NCBI RefSeq assembly: GCF_004348985.1
Contig: NZ_SMKW01000006.1
Span: 1-64,000, forward strand
Direction of reading: 5' to 3'
DNA length: 64,000 nucleotides
DNA from: Saccharopolyspora elongata
GTDB lineage: Bacteria > Actinomycetota > Actinomycetes > Mycobacteriales > Pseudonocardiaceae
Position 1 is the stretch's first letter; each line of letters opens with the position of its first letter. The notes beneath the pieces are model-generated. The model worked only from the letters and a program-made list of their open reading frames with translations. It did no database searches and had not been told where the DNA came from. Below, piece after piece: positions 33,890 through 43,540 of the stretch. The translations under genes were made by a program, and so were the position numbers.

Positions 33890-34720
33890 ATGCAGACCTT
33901 CGACACCCCCAGCCCGATCTCCGCGACCGTTGACATCACCTTCGGGAACATCCGGTTCGTCGCCGGCGATCGTTCCGACACCGTCGTCGAGGTTCGGCCG
34001 GTCGACCCGTCGTGGGAGCTCGACGTCAAGGCCGCCGATCAGACCGACATCGAGTTCGCCAACGGGAAGCTGGTGGTCAAGCAGCCGAAGCTGCGCCACC
34101 TGTGGACCACCAAGTACGGCACGGTGGAGGTGCTGGTCGAGCTGCCGACCGGGTCGGACGTGCGGGGTGACACCGCGAATGGCGGGTACCTCGTCGAGGG
34201 CGCGGTCGGCTCGTGCCAGCTGAAGACCCCCACCGGGGACATCCAGGTCGAGCAGGCCACCGGCGCGCGGTTGAGGACCACCGCCGGCAAGGTCAGCGTG
34301 GACCGCGTGACCGGCCAGGCCGACGTCAGCGGGAACGGGGAGATCCGGCTCCGCCAGGTCGGCGGCGGCGCGGTGGTCAAGAACGTCGGCGGTGACATCT
34401 GGGTCGGCGAGGTCGCCGGCGACCTGCGGGTCAGCTCGGCCAACGGCGCCATCACCGTCGACGTGGCGCGTGCCGAGGTCGACGCCAAGACCGCCTGCGG
34501 CGACATCCGCGTCGGCGAGCTCGGCAGCGGCGCGGTCGACCTGTACACCCCCACCGGCGTGGTGGAGGTCGGCGTTCCCCAGAGCACCGCTGTCCGCCTG
34601 GATGCGCACACCTCGGCCGGCCGGGTTCGCAACGACCTGCCGGCATCCGAGCAGTCCGACCGAACCGTCAAGGTGCGCGCCCGCAGCCACGGTGGCGACA
34701 TCATCGTCCGCCGCGCCTGA
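33890..34720 (+). CDS. DUF4097-family beta-helix protein
   Basis: This 276-residue protein consists of short beta repeats (GDIQV, GKVSV, GEIRL, GDIWV, GDLRV, GAITV, GDIRV) that predict a right-handed beta-helix as in DUF4097 adhesin-like proteins. There is no signal peptide, so a cytoplasmic role is likely. ATG at 33890 has GGGAGG 8 nt upstream and aligns with the start of a paralogue at 56199 (MSTFDTPEPISATIDV). A SARP-type promoter lies upstream and an S9 peptidase gene follows by 85 bp. No precise function is known. Confidence 0.85.
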   Translation: MQTFDTPSPISATVDITFGNIRFVAGDRSDTVVEVRPVDPSWELDVKAADQTDIEFANGKLVVKQPKLRHLWTTKYGTVEVLVELPTGSDVRGDTANGGYLVEGAVGSCQLKTPTGDIQVEQATGARLRTTAGKVSVDRVTGQADVSGNGEIRLRQVGGGAVVKNVGGDIWVGEVAGDLRVSSANGAITVDVARAEVDAKTACGDIRVGELGSGAVDLYTPTGVVEVGVPQSTAVRLDAHTSAGRVRNDLPASEQSDRTVKVRARSHGGDIIVRRA

Positions 34721-34805
34721 CTCCCTCGCGCCCCTGCATCCCTGCCGTGATGGCACCGCCGTGGCATCGCCATGCCCGAAATCGACACCGAAAAGGACAG
34801 AACAG

Positions 34806-37082
34806 ATGACCACCACCCGGGATTACCAGGCCGCGGAGCAACTCCTCCGCCGAATGGCCCGCCCTGGCGAGCTCGTCGTCGGCGACAAGATCAGGCCGCA
34901 GTGGATCGACGGGGGAGACCGTTTCTGGTACGGGGTGAGCAACGGGGTCGGCAAGCGGTTCGTGCTGGTCGACCCGGCGGCGGGCACCCGCGAGCCGGCC
35001 TTCGACCACCCCCGGCTCGCCGCCGCGCTGGCCGCGGCCTCCGGGCAGCAGGTCGACCCCGAGGCGTTGCCGTTCCGGGCCATCGAGCCGAGCGGGAACG
35101 CCGTGGAGTTCGACGCGTTCGGCGAGCATTGGCGCTGCCTCCTGGACAGCTACGCCTGCGAGCGGGCCGAGGGCGCGCCGCCGGGCAACCCGCTGGAGGT
35201 GCCGTCACCCGACAAGAAGTTCGCGGTGTCCCAGCGGGGGCACGACCTGTGGGCGCGCTCCCTTTCCGATGGCCGCGAGTGGGCGCTGACCACCGACGGC
35301 GAGCCCGCCTACCAGTACGGTTCCGGCCCGGACTGCACGCGCAACCCCACCCTGCTGCGCAAGTTCGGCCTGCCGCACCTGCCGCCGGCCGTGGCCTGGT
35401 CGCCCGACTCGACGCGCGTGCTGGCGCATCGGACCGATGAGCGCGGCGTCCGGCAGACCCACTTGGTGGAGGCCAGGCCCGCCGACGGCGGCGCCCCGGT
35501 GCTGCGCACCCAGCGGTACGCCTACGCCGGGGACGAGAACGTGCCGCGGGCCGAACTGGTCGTGCTGGACGTCGCCGAGGGCACCGTGGTCCGCGCGCAG
35601 GCCGAGCCGCTGCTCATGACGCAGCTGTCGCCGATCATGATCAAGTGGGCTTGGTGGGCGGGCGACGGCTCGGCGGTGTACTACCTCGGCCAGCCCCGCG
35701 ACCTGCACACGCTCACCCTGCACCGGCTGGACCCGGCCACCGGTGCGGTCACCACCGTGCTCAGCGAGACCGGGGCCACCCGCGTGGAGCCGAACCAGTG
35801 GATGACCGGGGAGCCGATCGTGCGGGTGCTGGCCGACGAGGTGCTGTGGTACTCGCAGCGGGACGGCTGGGGTCACCTGTACCGGTACGACCTGCACACC
35901 GGCGCTCTGCTCGGGCAGGTCACCTCCGGGCAGTGGGCGGTGCGGCAGATCCTGCACGTCGACGAGGCCGAGCGGGTGGTGTACTTCACCGCCTCCGGGC
36001 TGGTCGACGAGGACCCGTACCGGCGCACGGTGTGCCGGGCCAACCTGGACGGCACCGGCTTCGCCAAGGTCACCGACGACGGGCTGGACCACATCGTCAC
36101 GGCGCCGGACACCATGGCGTACTTCATCGACTCCGCGTCCACTGTCGACACCCCGCCGGTGTCCAGCGTCCGCGACTGGACCGGTCGGGTGCTGGTCGAG
36201 TTGGAGCGCGCCGACATCGGCAAGCTCACCGCCATCGGCTGGACGCCGCCGGAACGGTTCCGCGTCAAGGCGGCCGACGGGGTGACGGACATCTACGGCG
36301 TGCTGTACCGGCCGAGGGGGTTCGACCCCGCTCAGCGCTACCCGGTGGTGGACAGCGTCTATCCAGGCCCGCACCTCACCCGGGTCGACCCGTGCTTCGA
36401 CCCCGGCGGGATGGGCGCCGACGCGGAACCCATCGCGGCGCTGGGCTTCGTGGTGGTCGCGGTCGACGGGCGGGGCGCCCCGGGGCGGAGCAAGGCCTTC
36501 CACGACGCCTCCTACGGCCATTTGGCCGACGCGGGCTGCCTGGCCGACCACGTCGGGGCTCTGCGGCAGCTGGCGGAAACCCGGCCGTGGATGGACCTGG
36601 ACCGGGTGGGCGCGTTCGGCCACTCCGGAGGCGGGTTCGCCACCGTGCGGGCGATGCTGGACTTCCCCGGGGTCTACAAGGCCGGCGTCGCCCTCGCCGG
36701 CTCGCACGACCCGCGCTACTTCACCCTGGGCTACGCGGAGGCCTACGACGGCGCGGACAACCCGGAGGCATGGGCTCGCGCGTCCAATGTGGACATCGCC
36801 GATCGGTTGGCGGGCAAGCTGCTGCTCATCCACGGCGAGATGGACGACCAGGTCCACCCGGCTCACACGCTGCGGCTGGCCGACCGGCTCATCGCCGCCG
36901 GCAAGGACTTCGAGCTGCTCATCGTGCCCGGGGCCGAGCACCTGTTCATCGACTGCCTGCAATACGTCCGCACGCGCGGCTGGGACTTCCTGGTGCGCGA
37001 GCTGCTGGGCACGCAGCCGCCCGCCTACCGTCCCGCCCCCATCTCCATCGATCCCGAGTTGCTCGGCGAGCTCTTCGCCTGA
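34806..37082 (+). CDS. S9-family prolyl oligopeptidase / dipeptidyl peptidase IV-like
   Basis: This 758-residue serine peptidase has a seven-bladed propeller in residues about 60-480 and an alpha/beta hydrolase domain in about 500-740. The nucleophile is in FGHSGGGFAT (Ser near 607), the Asp in HGEMDDQVHP (near 681) and the His in GAEHLF (near 712). No signal peptide is seen, so it acts on cytoplasmic peptides. ATG at 34806. It follows the DUF4097 gene under the same SARP-type promoter; a strong terminator ends the unit. Confidence 0.92.
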   Translation: MTTTRDYQAAEQLLRRMARPGELVVGDKIRPQWIDGGDRFWYGVSNGVGKRFVLVDPAAGTREPAFDHPRLAAALAAASGQQVDPEALPFRAIEPSGNAVEFDAFGEHWRCLLDSYACERAEGAPPGNPLEVPSPDKKFAVSQRGHDLWARSLSDGREWALTTDGEPAYQYGSGPDCTRNPTLLRKFGLPHLPPAVAWSPDSTRVLAHRTDERGVRQTHLVEARPADGGAPVLRTQRYAYAGDENVPRAELVVLDVAEGTVVRAQAEPLLMTQLSPIMIKWAWWAGDGSAVYYLGQPRDLHTLTLHRLDPATGAVTTVLSETGATRVEPNQWMTGEPIVRVLADEVLWYSQRDGWGHLYRYDLHTGALLGQVTSGQWAVRQILHVDEAERVVYFTASGLVDEDPYRRTVCRANLDGTGFAKVTDDGLDHIVTAPDTMAYFIDSASTVDTPPVSSVRDWTGRVLVELERADIGKLTAIGWTPPERFRVKAADGVTDIYGVLYRPRGFDPAQRYPVVDSVYPGPHLTRVDPCFDPGGMGADAEPIAALGFVVVAVDGRGAPGRSKAFHDASYGHLADAGCLADHVGALRQLAETRPWMDLDRVGAFGHSGGGFATVRAMLDFPGVYKAGVALAGSHDPRYFTLGYAEAYDGADNPEAWARASNVDIADRLAGKLLLIHGEMDDQVHPAHTLRLADRLIAAGKDFELLIVPGAEHLFIDCLQYVRTRGWDFLVRELLGTQPPAYRPAPISIDPELLGELFA

Positions 37083-37153
37083 GTGCCACACCGAAGACGA
37101 AAGCCCGATGGCTGCGCAACTACGGCGCAGGTCTTCCGGGCCACATGCGCGGA

Positions 37154-37192
37154 CACCGGGCCGAGCAGGCAGATCGCCTGCTCGGCCCGGTG
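37154..37192. terminator. Terminator hairpin of the peptidase operon
   Basis: A perfect 17-bp stem (CACCGGGCCGAGCAGGC and complement) encloses AGATC, 72 bp after the peptidase stop. No T-tract. Confidence 0.75.
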
Positions 37193-37236
37193 GTCGTAGG
37201 GCGTAGCTGTCGGCGGATCAAACGGGCGCACACGCC

Positions 37237-37293
37237 GTGTCAGAACCCGTGTCAGGTCGAGGGCAGGCCGGTGTCAGGTCGGCCGGTGACAGT
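37237..37293 (+). promoter_or_regulatory. SARP-type heptad array B
   Basis: The heptads are GTGTCAG (37237), GTGTCAG (37249), AGGGCAG (37260) and GTGTCAG (37271), spacing 12, 11 and 11 bp. GACAGT at 37288-37293, 10 bp after the last heptad, is the -10 candidate. It precedes the ABC exporter genes. Confidence 0.75.
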
Positions 37294-37299
37294 GATCGC

Positions 37300-38241
37300 A
37301 TGACGGATTCAGCGATCACGGCTTCCGGGCTGCGGAAGTCCTACCAGGACAAGATCGTGCTCGACGGCATCGATCTGAACGTCCGTGCGGGCACGGTTTT
37401 CTCCCTGCTCGGACCCAATGGGGCGGGCAAGACCACGACGGTGAACGTGCTGACCACGTTGGTGAAGGCCGACGGCGGGACGGTCCACGTGGCCGGGCAC
37501 GACCTCGCGACCGAGGCCAAGGCGGTGCGCGCGGCGATCGGGGTCACCGGCCAGTTCGCGGCGGTGGACGAGCTGCTGACGGGGCAGGAGAACCTGCAGC
37601 TGATGGTGGACCTGAACCAGGCCCCCGCCAACGGCGGCAAGCGGATCGTCGCAGAGCTCCTGGAACGCTTCGATCTGGTCGAGTCGGCGCAGAAGCCCGC
37701 GTCGGCCTATTCCGGGGGCATGCGCCGGAAGCTCGACCTGGCGATGACGCTCGTCGGCAACCCGCGGATCATCTTCCTGGACGAGCCGACGACGGGTCTG
37801 GACCCGCGCAGCCGTCGCACGATGTGGTCGATCATCCGCGAGCTGGTGGCCGATGGCGTGACCATCTTCCTCACCACCCAGTACCTCGAGGAAGCCGACC
37901 AGCTCGCCGACCGGATCGCGGTGCTCGACCAGGGCCGCCTCGTCGCCCAGGGCACTCCCGACGACCTCAAGCGCCAGATTCCCGGCACGCACGTCCGGCT
38001 CCGGTTCACCACCGTCGCCGAACTCGACGCGGCCGCGCGGATCATCGCCGGCTCCACGCGGGACGACGAGGCGCTGACCCTGCGGGTTCCCAGCGACGGC
38101 GGGACGAAGTCGTTGCGGGCCCTGCTGGACAGGCTCGACGAGCACTCGCTCAGCGCCGAAGCCTTCACCGTGCACACGCCGGACCTCGATGACGTTTTCC
38201 TCGCCCTCACGGGCCACACCACGGAGGTGGTCGCGGAATGA
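37300..38241 (+). CDS. DrrA-like ABC exporter ATPase
   Basis: This is the ATPase of a drug- or antibiotic-type exporter, 313 residues. Walker A LLGPNGAGKTTT, Q-loop VTGQFAAVDELLTG, signature YSGGMRRKLDLA, Walker B RIIFLDEPTTGLDP and the DrrA-type C-terminal extension (TVHTPDLDDVFLALTGH) are all visible. ATG at 37300 sits just after the heptad array, so the leader is very short. The permease gene overlaps its end by ATGA. Confidence 0.92.
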   Translation: MTDSAITASGLRKSYQDKIVLDGIDLNVRAGTVFSLLGPNGAGKTTTVNVLTTLVKADGGTVHVAGHDLATEAKAVRAAIGVTGQFAAVDELLTGQENLQLMVDLNQAPANGGKRIVAELLERFDLVESAQKPASAYSGGMRRKLDLAMTLVGNPRIIFLDEPTTGLDPRSRRTMWSIIRELVADGVTIFLTTQYLEEADQLADRIAVLDQGRLVAQGTPDDLKRQIPGTHVRLRFTTVAELDAAARIIAGSTRDDEALTLRVPSDGGTKSLRALLDRLDEHSLSAEAFTVHTPDLDDVFLALTGHTTEVVAE

Positions 38242-38981
38242 AGTCCCATTCGATGGTGATGTTGCGCCGCAACTTCAAGCACATCGCCCGGAATCCGACC
38301 TCGGTGTTCAACGCGGTCCTGATGCCGGTCGTGGTCATGCTGATGTTCGTGTACATGTTCGGTGATGCCTTCAGCGTCGGCGTCGACTACATCGACTACG
38401 CGACGCCGGGCATGCTCCTGCTGGCCGTCTGCTACGGGCTGGGGTCCGTGGCGACGTCGGTGAACTCCGACATGACCAAGGGCATCATCAACCGCTTCAA
38501 GGTCATGGACGTCCCCCGCGGTGCGGTGCTGACCGGTCACGTCGTTGCCAGCCTGCTGACCAACCTGGTCGCCATCGCGGCGATCATCGGAGTCGCCTTC
38601 CTGCTGGGATTCAGCCCGTCGGCGAGCCTCCTCGACTGGCTCGGCGTGATCGGTGTCGTCGCGCTGCTCGGTTTCTCGACCGGCTGGCTGACGGTCGCCT
38701 TGGGATTGGCGGCGAAGTCCCCGGAAACGGCGGGTCTGGCCTCGGTGCCGCTGGTCATGCTCCCGTTCTTCAGCAGCGCGATCGTGCCGGCGGAGAAGAT
38801 GGGGCCCGGCCTCCGGGAATTCGCGGAGTACCAGCCCTTCACGCCGATCATCGAAACCCTGCGCGGGCTGCTCGACGGCGCGCCGGCCACCGGCGACATG
38901 ATCGCCGCCCTCGCCTGGTGCGTCGGGATCGCCGTCGTCGGGTACCTGTGGGCGTCCGCCACGTTCAACAAGCGAGCGTGA
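38238..38981 (+). CDS. DrrB-like ABC exporter permease
   Basis: This 247-residue ABC-2 type permease has six membrane segments, starting MVMLRRNFKHIARNPTSVFN and including TPGMLLLAVCYGLGSVATSV and the LVMLPFFSSAIVPAEKMGPG segment typical of DrrB. It overlaps the ATPase gene by 4 bp, so the two are co-translated as an exporter. Its last 17 bp overlap the convergent SARP gene. The cargo is unknown. Confidence 0.92.
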   Translation: MKSHSMVMLRRNFKHIARNPTSVFNAVLMPVVVMLMFVYMFGDAFSVGVDYIDYATPGMLLLAVCYGLGSVATSVNSDMTKGIINRFKVMDVPRGAVLTGHVVASLLTNLVAIAAIIGVAFLLGFSPSASLLDWLGVIGVVALLGFSTGWLTVALGLAAKSPETAGLASVPLVMLPFFSSAIVPAEKMGPGLREFAEYQPFTPIIETLRGLLDGAPATGDMIAALAWCVGIAVVGYLWASATFNKRA

Positions 38982-41900
38982 CCGCGACCAACTCGCGCCA
39001 GCTCGCCTGCGCGCCTTCCTGCGTCGCCTCGGTGAACCTCGCGTCACCGAGGCGACTTCGCGCGGCCTGCTCGATCCGGCCCACATCCGGTTGGGAACGA
39101 TCCGGCAGACCGCGCACGCCGGCGCTCGCCGCGAGCAGGCGCGCGGCCTGCTCGTGCTCTTCCTGGCGCAGCGCCAGGTCCGCGATCCCCACGATCACCT
39201 GCGCGATCCCGAGTGGGGTCCCCGCCTCGGACGCCGCCTGGACGGCTGCGGCGCGGTGTTCGCGGACCTCGTCGAGATCCTCGGCGAGGTAACCGAGCAG
39301 GTCGTGCCTCATCGCGCGGATGTTCGCCCGCTCGGCGTTATCACCCAGCATCGCCGTCGCGACGTCGAGTTGCAGGCGTGCCTGCTCGGCGTCACCGCTC
39401 CAGCGGGCGAACTGCGCCTTCGACAGGGCCAGCTCGGTCAGCGCCCCCGGCCAGGCGACCCGCTCCGCGGACCGCTGTGCCTCTGCCATGGCAGCCGCGC
39501 TCGACTCCTCGTCCCCCGCCAGCCAGTACAACTGAGCCTGCCGCGACCGCATCGGCACCACGTCCTCGGCGGCGCCGACCTCGGAGACGACCGCGATCGC
39601 CTGCTCGTAGTACGTGCACGCAGTGGCGAACTCGCCGCGCACGGCGATTCGATCCGCCAGCTCGGTCAAGGCGAACGAAATCCCCCACCGTTCGCCCAGC
39701 GCGCGGAACTCGGTGAGCGCCGTCTCGAGATGAGCATCCGCATCCCGGTCGCCGTGGCCGAGCATGATCCGCATCTTGCCCAGCTGCAGCCGGGCAAGAG
39801 CGCGCGCCCAGGGATCCTCGTCGGTGAGCAGCGGTTCCCACGCCGGAACGTACGCGTCCGGCGTTTGCACCAGGCGTTCCAGCGCGGCGACGAGCCCTAC
39901 CGCCGGGTGATGGCTCTGGACGCGTCGGTTGATCTCGTACACCTCGTGGATCCAGTCCGCCGCCTGGAACTGGTCGCTCTCCCGCCCGGAGGTCATGAAC
40001 CCCGTGGCAAGCGCGTACACGACGACCCGGATCTCATCGGCCACCTCGCCGGGCATGGCGATCGCCGCCATGATCAGCTCGTTGCCCTCGACCTTGTGCC
40101 CGCCGAGCCACCAGTACCAGCCGGCGGTAGCGGCGAGCCGCATCGCCCCGTCCGCCTCGCCGGCGGCGAGCGCACCGCGCATCGCGGCGATGATGTTGTC
40201 GTGCTCGGCCTCGAGCGTGGCGAGCCATTCCAATTGCTCGGCGCGGCGAAGGTGCGGCTCCGCGATTCCGGTGAGTTCGGTGAAGTACGCGAGATGCGCA
40301 CGGCGCGTCAGATCCGATTCCCCCGCCTCCGCGAGGCGCTGCTCGGCGTACTCCTTGATCGTGCCGAGCATCCGGTAGCGCGTCGCCCGGTCGCCCGCGG
40401 TGACCACCAGCGACTTCTCGGTCAGCGCGGTCAGCAGCTCGAGCACCTCGCCAGGCTCGACCGCATTGCCGGCGCAGACCTGCTCGGCCGCTTCCAGGCT
40501 CGCGCCACCGGCGAACACCGAGAGCCTGCACAGGACCAATCGTTCGGCGTCGGTGAGCAGCTCCCAGCTCCAGTCGATCACCGCGCGCAGCGTCCGGTGC
40601 CGGGGCAGCGCGGTCCGGCTGCCGCCGGTCAGCAGGCGGAACCGGTCGTCGAGCCGATTGGCGAGCTGGTCGAGGGACATGGTGCGCAACCTGGCCGCGG
40701 CGAGTTCGATCGCCAGCGGCATCCCGTCCAGTGCCTGGCAAATGCGCGCCATGGTCGACATCGTGCGGGCGTCGATCGCGAGGTCCTTGCGCACCGCGCC
40801 GGCTCGGTCCCGCAGCAGCCGGATGGCCGGAGCGGACTCGATCTCCCCGGGGTCGGCGTCTTCCGCGGGGAGGACCAACGGCGCGACCTGCCACAGCGCC
40901 TCACCGGTGATGCCGAGGGATTCCCTGCTCGTCGCGAGGATCCGCAGCCGCCGGCACTCTCCGAGCACCCGGTGGGCGAATGCCGCGGCGGATTCGATCA
41001 CGTGCTCGCAGTTGTCCAGGATCAGCAACATCTCCCGCTCGCGGAGCGCGGCGATGACCCGATCCGTCGGTTCCGCGTCCGGTGCGTCGCCGAGCAGCGC
41101 ATCCCGCAGTTTGAGCGCGGCGAGCGTCGCTTGCGCCACGTCACCGTCGGCGCCGATGGGCGCGAGTTCGACCAGCCAGGCCCCGTCCGGCAGGTCGCCG
41201 AGCAGCGTGCGCGCGGTTTCCGCGGCCAGCCTGGTCTTCCCCGAGCCGCCCGGCCCGATCAGGGTGGTGAGCCGGTGTTCGGTGCTGAGTTCGCGAACCG
41301 CGGCGACGTCGGCGTCCTTGCCGACGTAGCTGGTCAGCTCGGCACGCAGGTTGGTCTTCCGGCCCTCCTCCGGCCGTCCCAACTCGCCCCGCAGCAGCGC
41401 GACGTGCAATCCGGAGAGCTCCGGTGAGGGGTCGACGCCCAGCTCGTCGGCCAGGGTTTCCCTCGTGCGCTCGTACACGAGCAGCGCCTCGGTGTCGCGA
41501 CCGGTCGCGACGAGGGCGCGCATCAACGCGGCGACGAGCCGTTCCCGCACCGGATGCGCGGCCACCAGGTCGGTCAGTTCCGTGACCAGCTCCGCACCGT
41601 GGCCGAGGCTGATCTCCGCATCGAACCGATCCTCCATGGCTGCCAGGCGCAGCCCTTCGAGCCGGGTGACCGCCGCGTCGAACGCTGCGCTGTCGGCCAG
41701 ACCGACGTCCTGCATGGCCGCACCGCGCCACAGCGCCAGGGCCTCGCGCAGCCGCCGCACCCCCCGTGGATCCGCATCGTCGCGGGCGTGGGCGACGAGG
41801 TGTTCGAACCGCACGGCGTCGACGGCGTCGGGTTCCACCCTCAACCGGTAGCCGTTCGGCTGTCCCTCGACCGACCCTTCCGGTAGCGCCTTCCGCAGCC

Positions 41901-42105
41901 GGGAAACCAAGCGCTGCAAGGCATTCGCCGCGTCGGCGGGCGGGTTCTCACCCCAGATCCAGTCGACGAGCGTCGACTTCGGGACCACGCGACCCGGTTC
42001 GAGCGCGAGCGCGACCAACAGCCCGCGCAACCGGACGCCCGGCACGTCGGCTAGGACGCCGTCATCCGTGCGAACCTCGAATGAGCCAAGCATCCCGATC
42101 TGCAC
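38965..42105 (-). CDS. Large SARP-family regulator with ATPase and TPR domains
   Basis: This 1046-residue transcriptional activator has the AfsR/SARP layout: OmpR-type winged helix (about 1-92), BTAD (about 95-245), a P-loop ATPase (LIGPGGSGKTRLAAE near 280-294, Walker B EMLLILDNCEHV, ILATSRESLG) and C-terminal TPR-like helices from about 600. SARPs bind direct heptad repeats next to -10 boxes. Three such arrays (33793, 37237, 42170) surround this gene. CAAAAT lies exactly 7 nt before the GTG at 42105, suggesting a leaderless mRNA. It is divergent from the P450 gene and shares its intergenic region. Confidence 0.93.
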   Translation of the reverse strand: MQIGMLGSFEVRTDDGVLADVPGVRLRGLLVALALEPGRVVPKSTLVDWIWGENPPADAANALQRLVSRLRKALPEGSVEGQPNGYRLRVEPDAVDAVRFEHLVAHARDDADPRGVRRLREALALWRGAAMQDVGLADSAAFDAAVTRLEGLRLAAMEDRFDAEISLGHGAELVTELTDLVAAHPVRERLVAALMRALVATGRDTEALLVYERTRETLADELGVDPSPELSGLHVALLRGELGRPEEGRKTNLRAELTSYVGKDADVAAVRELSTEHRLTTLIGPGGSGKTRLAAETARTLLGDLPDGAWLVELAPIGADGDVAQATLAALKLRDALLGDAPDAEPTDRVIAALREREMLLILDNCEHVIESAAAFAHRVLGECRRLRILATSRESLGITGEALWQVAPLVLPAEDADPGEIESAPAIRLLRDRAGAVRKDLAIDARTMSTMARICQALDGMPLAIELAAARLRTMSLDQLANRLDDRFRLLTGGSRTALPRHRTLRAVIDWSWELLTDAERLVLCRLSVFAGGASLEAAEQVCAGNAVEPGEVLELLTALTEKSLVVTAGDRATRYRMLGTIKEYAEQRLAEAGESDLTRRAHLAYFTELTGIAEPHLRRAEQLEWLATLEAEHDNIIAAMRGALAAGEADGAMRLAATAGWYWWLGGHKVEGNELIMAAIAMPGEVADEIRVVVYALATGFMTSGRESDQFQAADWIHEVYEINRRVQSHHPAVGLVAALERLVQTPDAYVPAWEPLLTDEDPWARALARLQLGKMRIMLGHGDRDADAHLETALTEFRALGERWGISFALTELADRIAVRGEFATACTYYEQAIAVVSEVGAAEDVVPMRSRQAQLYWLAGDEESSAAAMAEAQRSAERVAWPGALTELALSKAQFARWSGDAEQARLQLDVATAMLGDNAERANIRAMRHDLLGYLAEDLDEVREHRAAAVQAASEAGTPLGIAQVIVGIADLALRQEEHEQAARLLAASAGVRGLPDRSQPDVGRIEQAARSRLGDARFTEATQEGAQASWRELVAVTLAC

Positions 42106-42169
42106 CTGGCTGATTTTGCCATGGGCGACGGGCCGGCCTCCGCCTGTTGACGCGACGCAGGAGACGTTT

Positions 42170-42226
42170 CCGTCATGGTCGGTGTCAGAGCCGTGTCAGG
42201 CGCATGTCAGGTCCGGCGGCGATCGT
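42170..42226 (+). promoter_or_regulatory. SARP-type heptad array C
   Basis: The heptads are CCGTCAT (42170), GTGTCAG (42182), GTGTCAG (42193) and ATGTCAG (42204), spacing 12, 11 and 11 bp; GATCGT at 42221-42226 is the -10 candidate. From there the sequence is also similar to array A (GATCGTGG...GCCACGA). It lies between the SARP gene and the P450 gene. Confidence 0.75.
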
Positions 42227-42257
42227 GGCTGCAACGACCGCCACGAAAGGAAGACCG

Positions 42258-43478
42258 ATGACTCAAGCGGTTCCCATCCCGCAGGGCCTCCCCATGGAGC
42301 GGAACGCGGGCCCCTTCGACCCGCCCCGCGAAATCTCCCGGCTGCGCGACGCTCGCCCGGTCAGTCCCATGCTCTTCCCCGACGGTCACGAGGGCTGGCT
42401 CGTCACCGGCTACGAGGCGGTCCGCCAGCTCCTGGCCGACACCCGGTTCAGCTCCCGCCAGGACATCGGCGTGATCCACGTGCCGTACGAGACCCCCGGC
42501 ATGCCCGTCGCCACCGAACCTTCCCCGCAGATGCCGGGCCTGTTCGTCGCCATGGACCCGCCGGACCACACCCGGCTGCGGCGCAAGCTCACCGGCGCCT
42601 TCACCGTCAAGCGCATGAAGATGCTCGAAGAGCAGATCATCGCCATCACCGAGCGGCAGCTGGACGAGCTGGCGCGACTCGCCCCGCCGGTCGACCTGGT
42701 CAAGGAGTTCGCGCTGCCGGTGCCCTCGCTGGTGATCTGCGAACTGCTCGGCGTCCCCTACGCGGACCGGGATACCTTCCAGGCCAACTCCTCCCAGTTC
42801 ATGGTCAAGGACCAGACGCTAGAGGAGAAGGTGGCTGCGATCGGCGCCATGAACGCGTACCTCGCCGAACTGGTCACGAGCAAACGCGCCGAACCCGGCG
42901 ACGACATCCTGTCCGACCTGGCCCGCCACGACGACCTCACCATCGAGGAGCTGACCGGCGCAGCCTTCCTGCTGCTGCTCGCGGGCCACGAGACCACCGC
43001 CAACATGCTGGCACTGGGAACCTTCGCCCTCCTGGAGCACCCCGAGCAGCTGGCCGAACTCCGCGCCAACCCGGATCTGCTCCCGGATGCCGTCGAAGAA
43101 CTCATGCGCTACCTGTCCGTCGCCGACGTCTTCTACCGCTACGCCGCGGAGGACATCGAACTCGGCGGTGAAACGATCCGCGAGGGATCGACCGTCGTTG
43201 TCTCGCTGCTGGCCGCCAACCGCGACCCCCAGCGCTTCGACAACCCCGACGCCCTGGACATCCACCGCAAGGCCCGCGGTCACCTGTCCTTCGGCCACGG
43301 CATCCACCAATGCCTCGGCCAGCAACTGGCCCGCATCGAGATGCGCGCCGGTTTCGACGGGCTGCTGCGCCGTTTCCCGGCCCTCGAGCTCGCCATCCCC
43401 ACCGACGAGGTGAAGCTCAAGACCGACATGAACATCTACGGAGTCCACGAACTGCCGGTCACCTGGACGACCCGGTAG
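42258..43478 (+). CDS. Cytochrome P450
   Basis: This is a soluble bacterial P450 monooxygenase, 406 residues. The I-helix oxygen-activation motif is LLAGHETTANML (near 239-250), ExxR is in VEELMRYL (near 279), and the heme-binding loop FGHGIHQCLGQQLAR has its Cys at 352. GAAAGGAAG lies just before the ATG at 42258. The promoter carries SARP heptads and the gene is divergent from the SARP regulator. It resembles CYP105/107-type enzymes of secondary metabolism, but no core biosynthetic gene is in the window. Redox partners are not adjacent. Confidence 0.93.
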   Translation: MTQAVPIPQGLPMERNAGPFDPPREISRLRDARPVSPMLFPDGHEGWLVTGYEAVRQLLADTRFSSRQDIGVIHVPYETPGMPVATEPSPQMPGLFVAMDPPDHTRLRRKLTGAFTVKRMKMLEEQIIAITERQLDELARLAPPVDLVKEFALPVPSLVICELLGVPYADRDTFQANSSQFMVKDQTLEEKVAAIGAMNAYLAELVTSKRAEPGDDILSDLARHDDLTIEELTGAAFLLLLAGHETTANMLALGTFALLEHPEQLAELRANPDLLPDAVEELMRYLSVADVFYRYAAEDIELGGETIREGSTVVVSLLAANRDPQRFDNPDALDIHRKARGHLSFGHGIHQCLGQQLARIEMRAGFDGLLRRFPALELAIPTDEVKLKTDMNIYGVHELPVTWTTR

Positions 43479-43500
43479 AACGGGGAAAGCGCCTTCCGGG

Positions 43501-43540
43501 CCTGTCCTCTGGATCAAATCCACCCGGTTCAGAGGACAGG
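43501..43540. terminator. Hairpin after the P450 gene
   Basis: CCTGTCCTCT (43501-43510) and AGAGGACAGG (43531-43540) form a perfect 10-bp stem with a 20-nt loop, 22 bp after the P450 stop. Confidence 0.6.

Noticed and set aside
29000-34000. A second copy of the tRNA-Ala 3' end as attR
   Set aside because: I looked for the T-arm and acceptor sequence on both strands by eye and found none. The element's right end remains undefined.
37237-37277. GTGTCAG repeats as a short CRISPR-like array
   Set aside because: Units are 7 bp at helical spacing before a promoter and lack spacers of CRISPR length; SARP operators explain them. No CRISPR array or cas gene was seen in the window.
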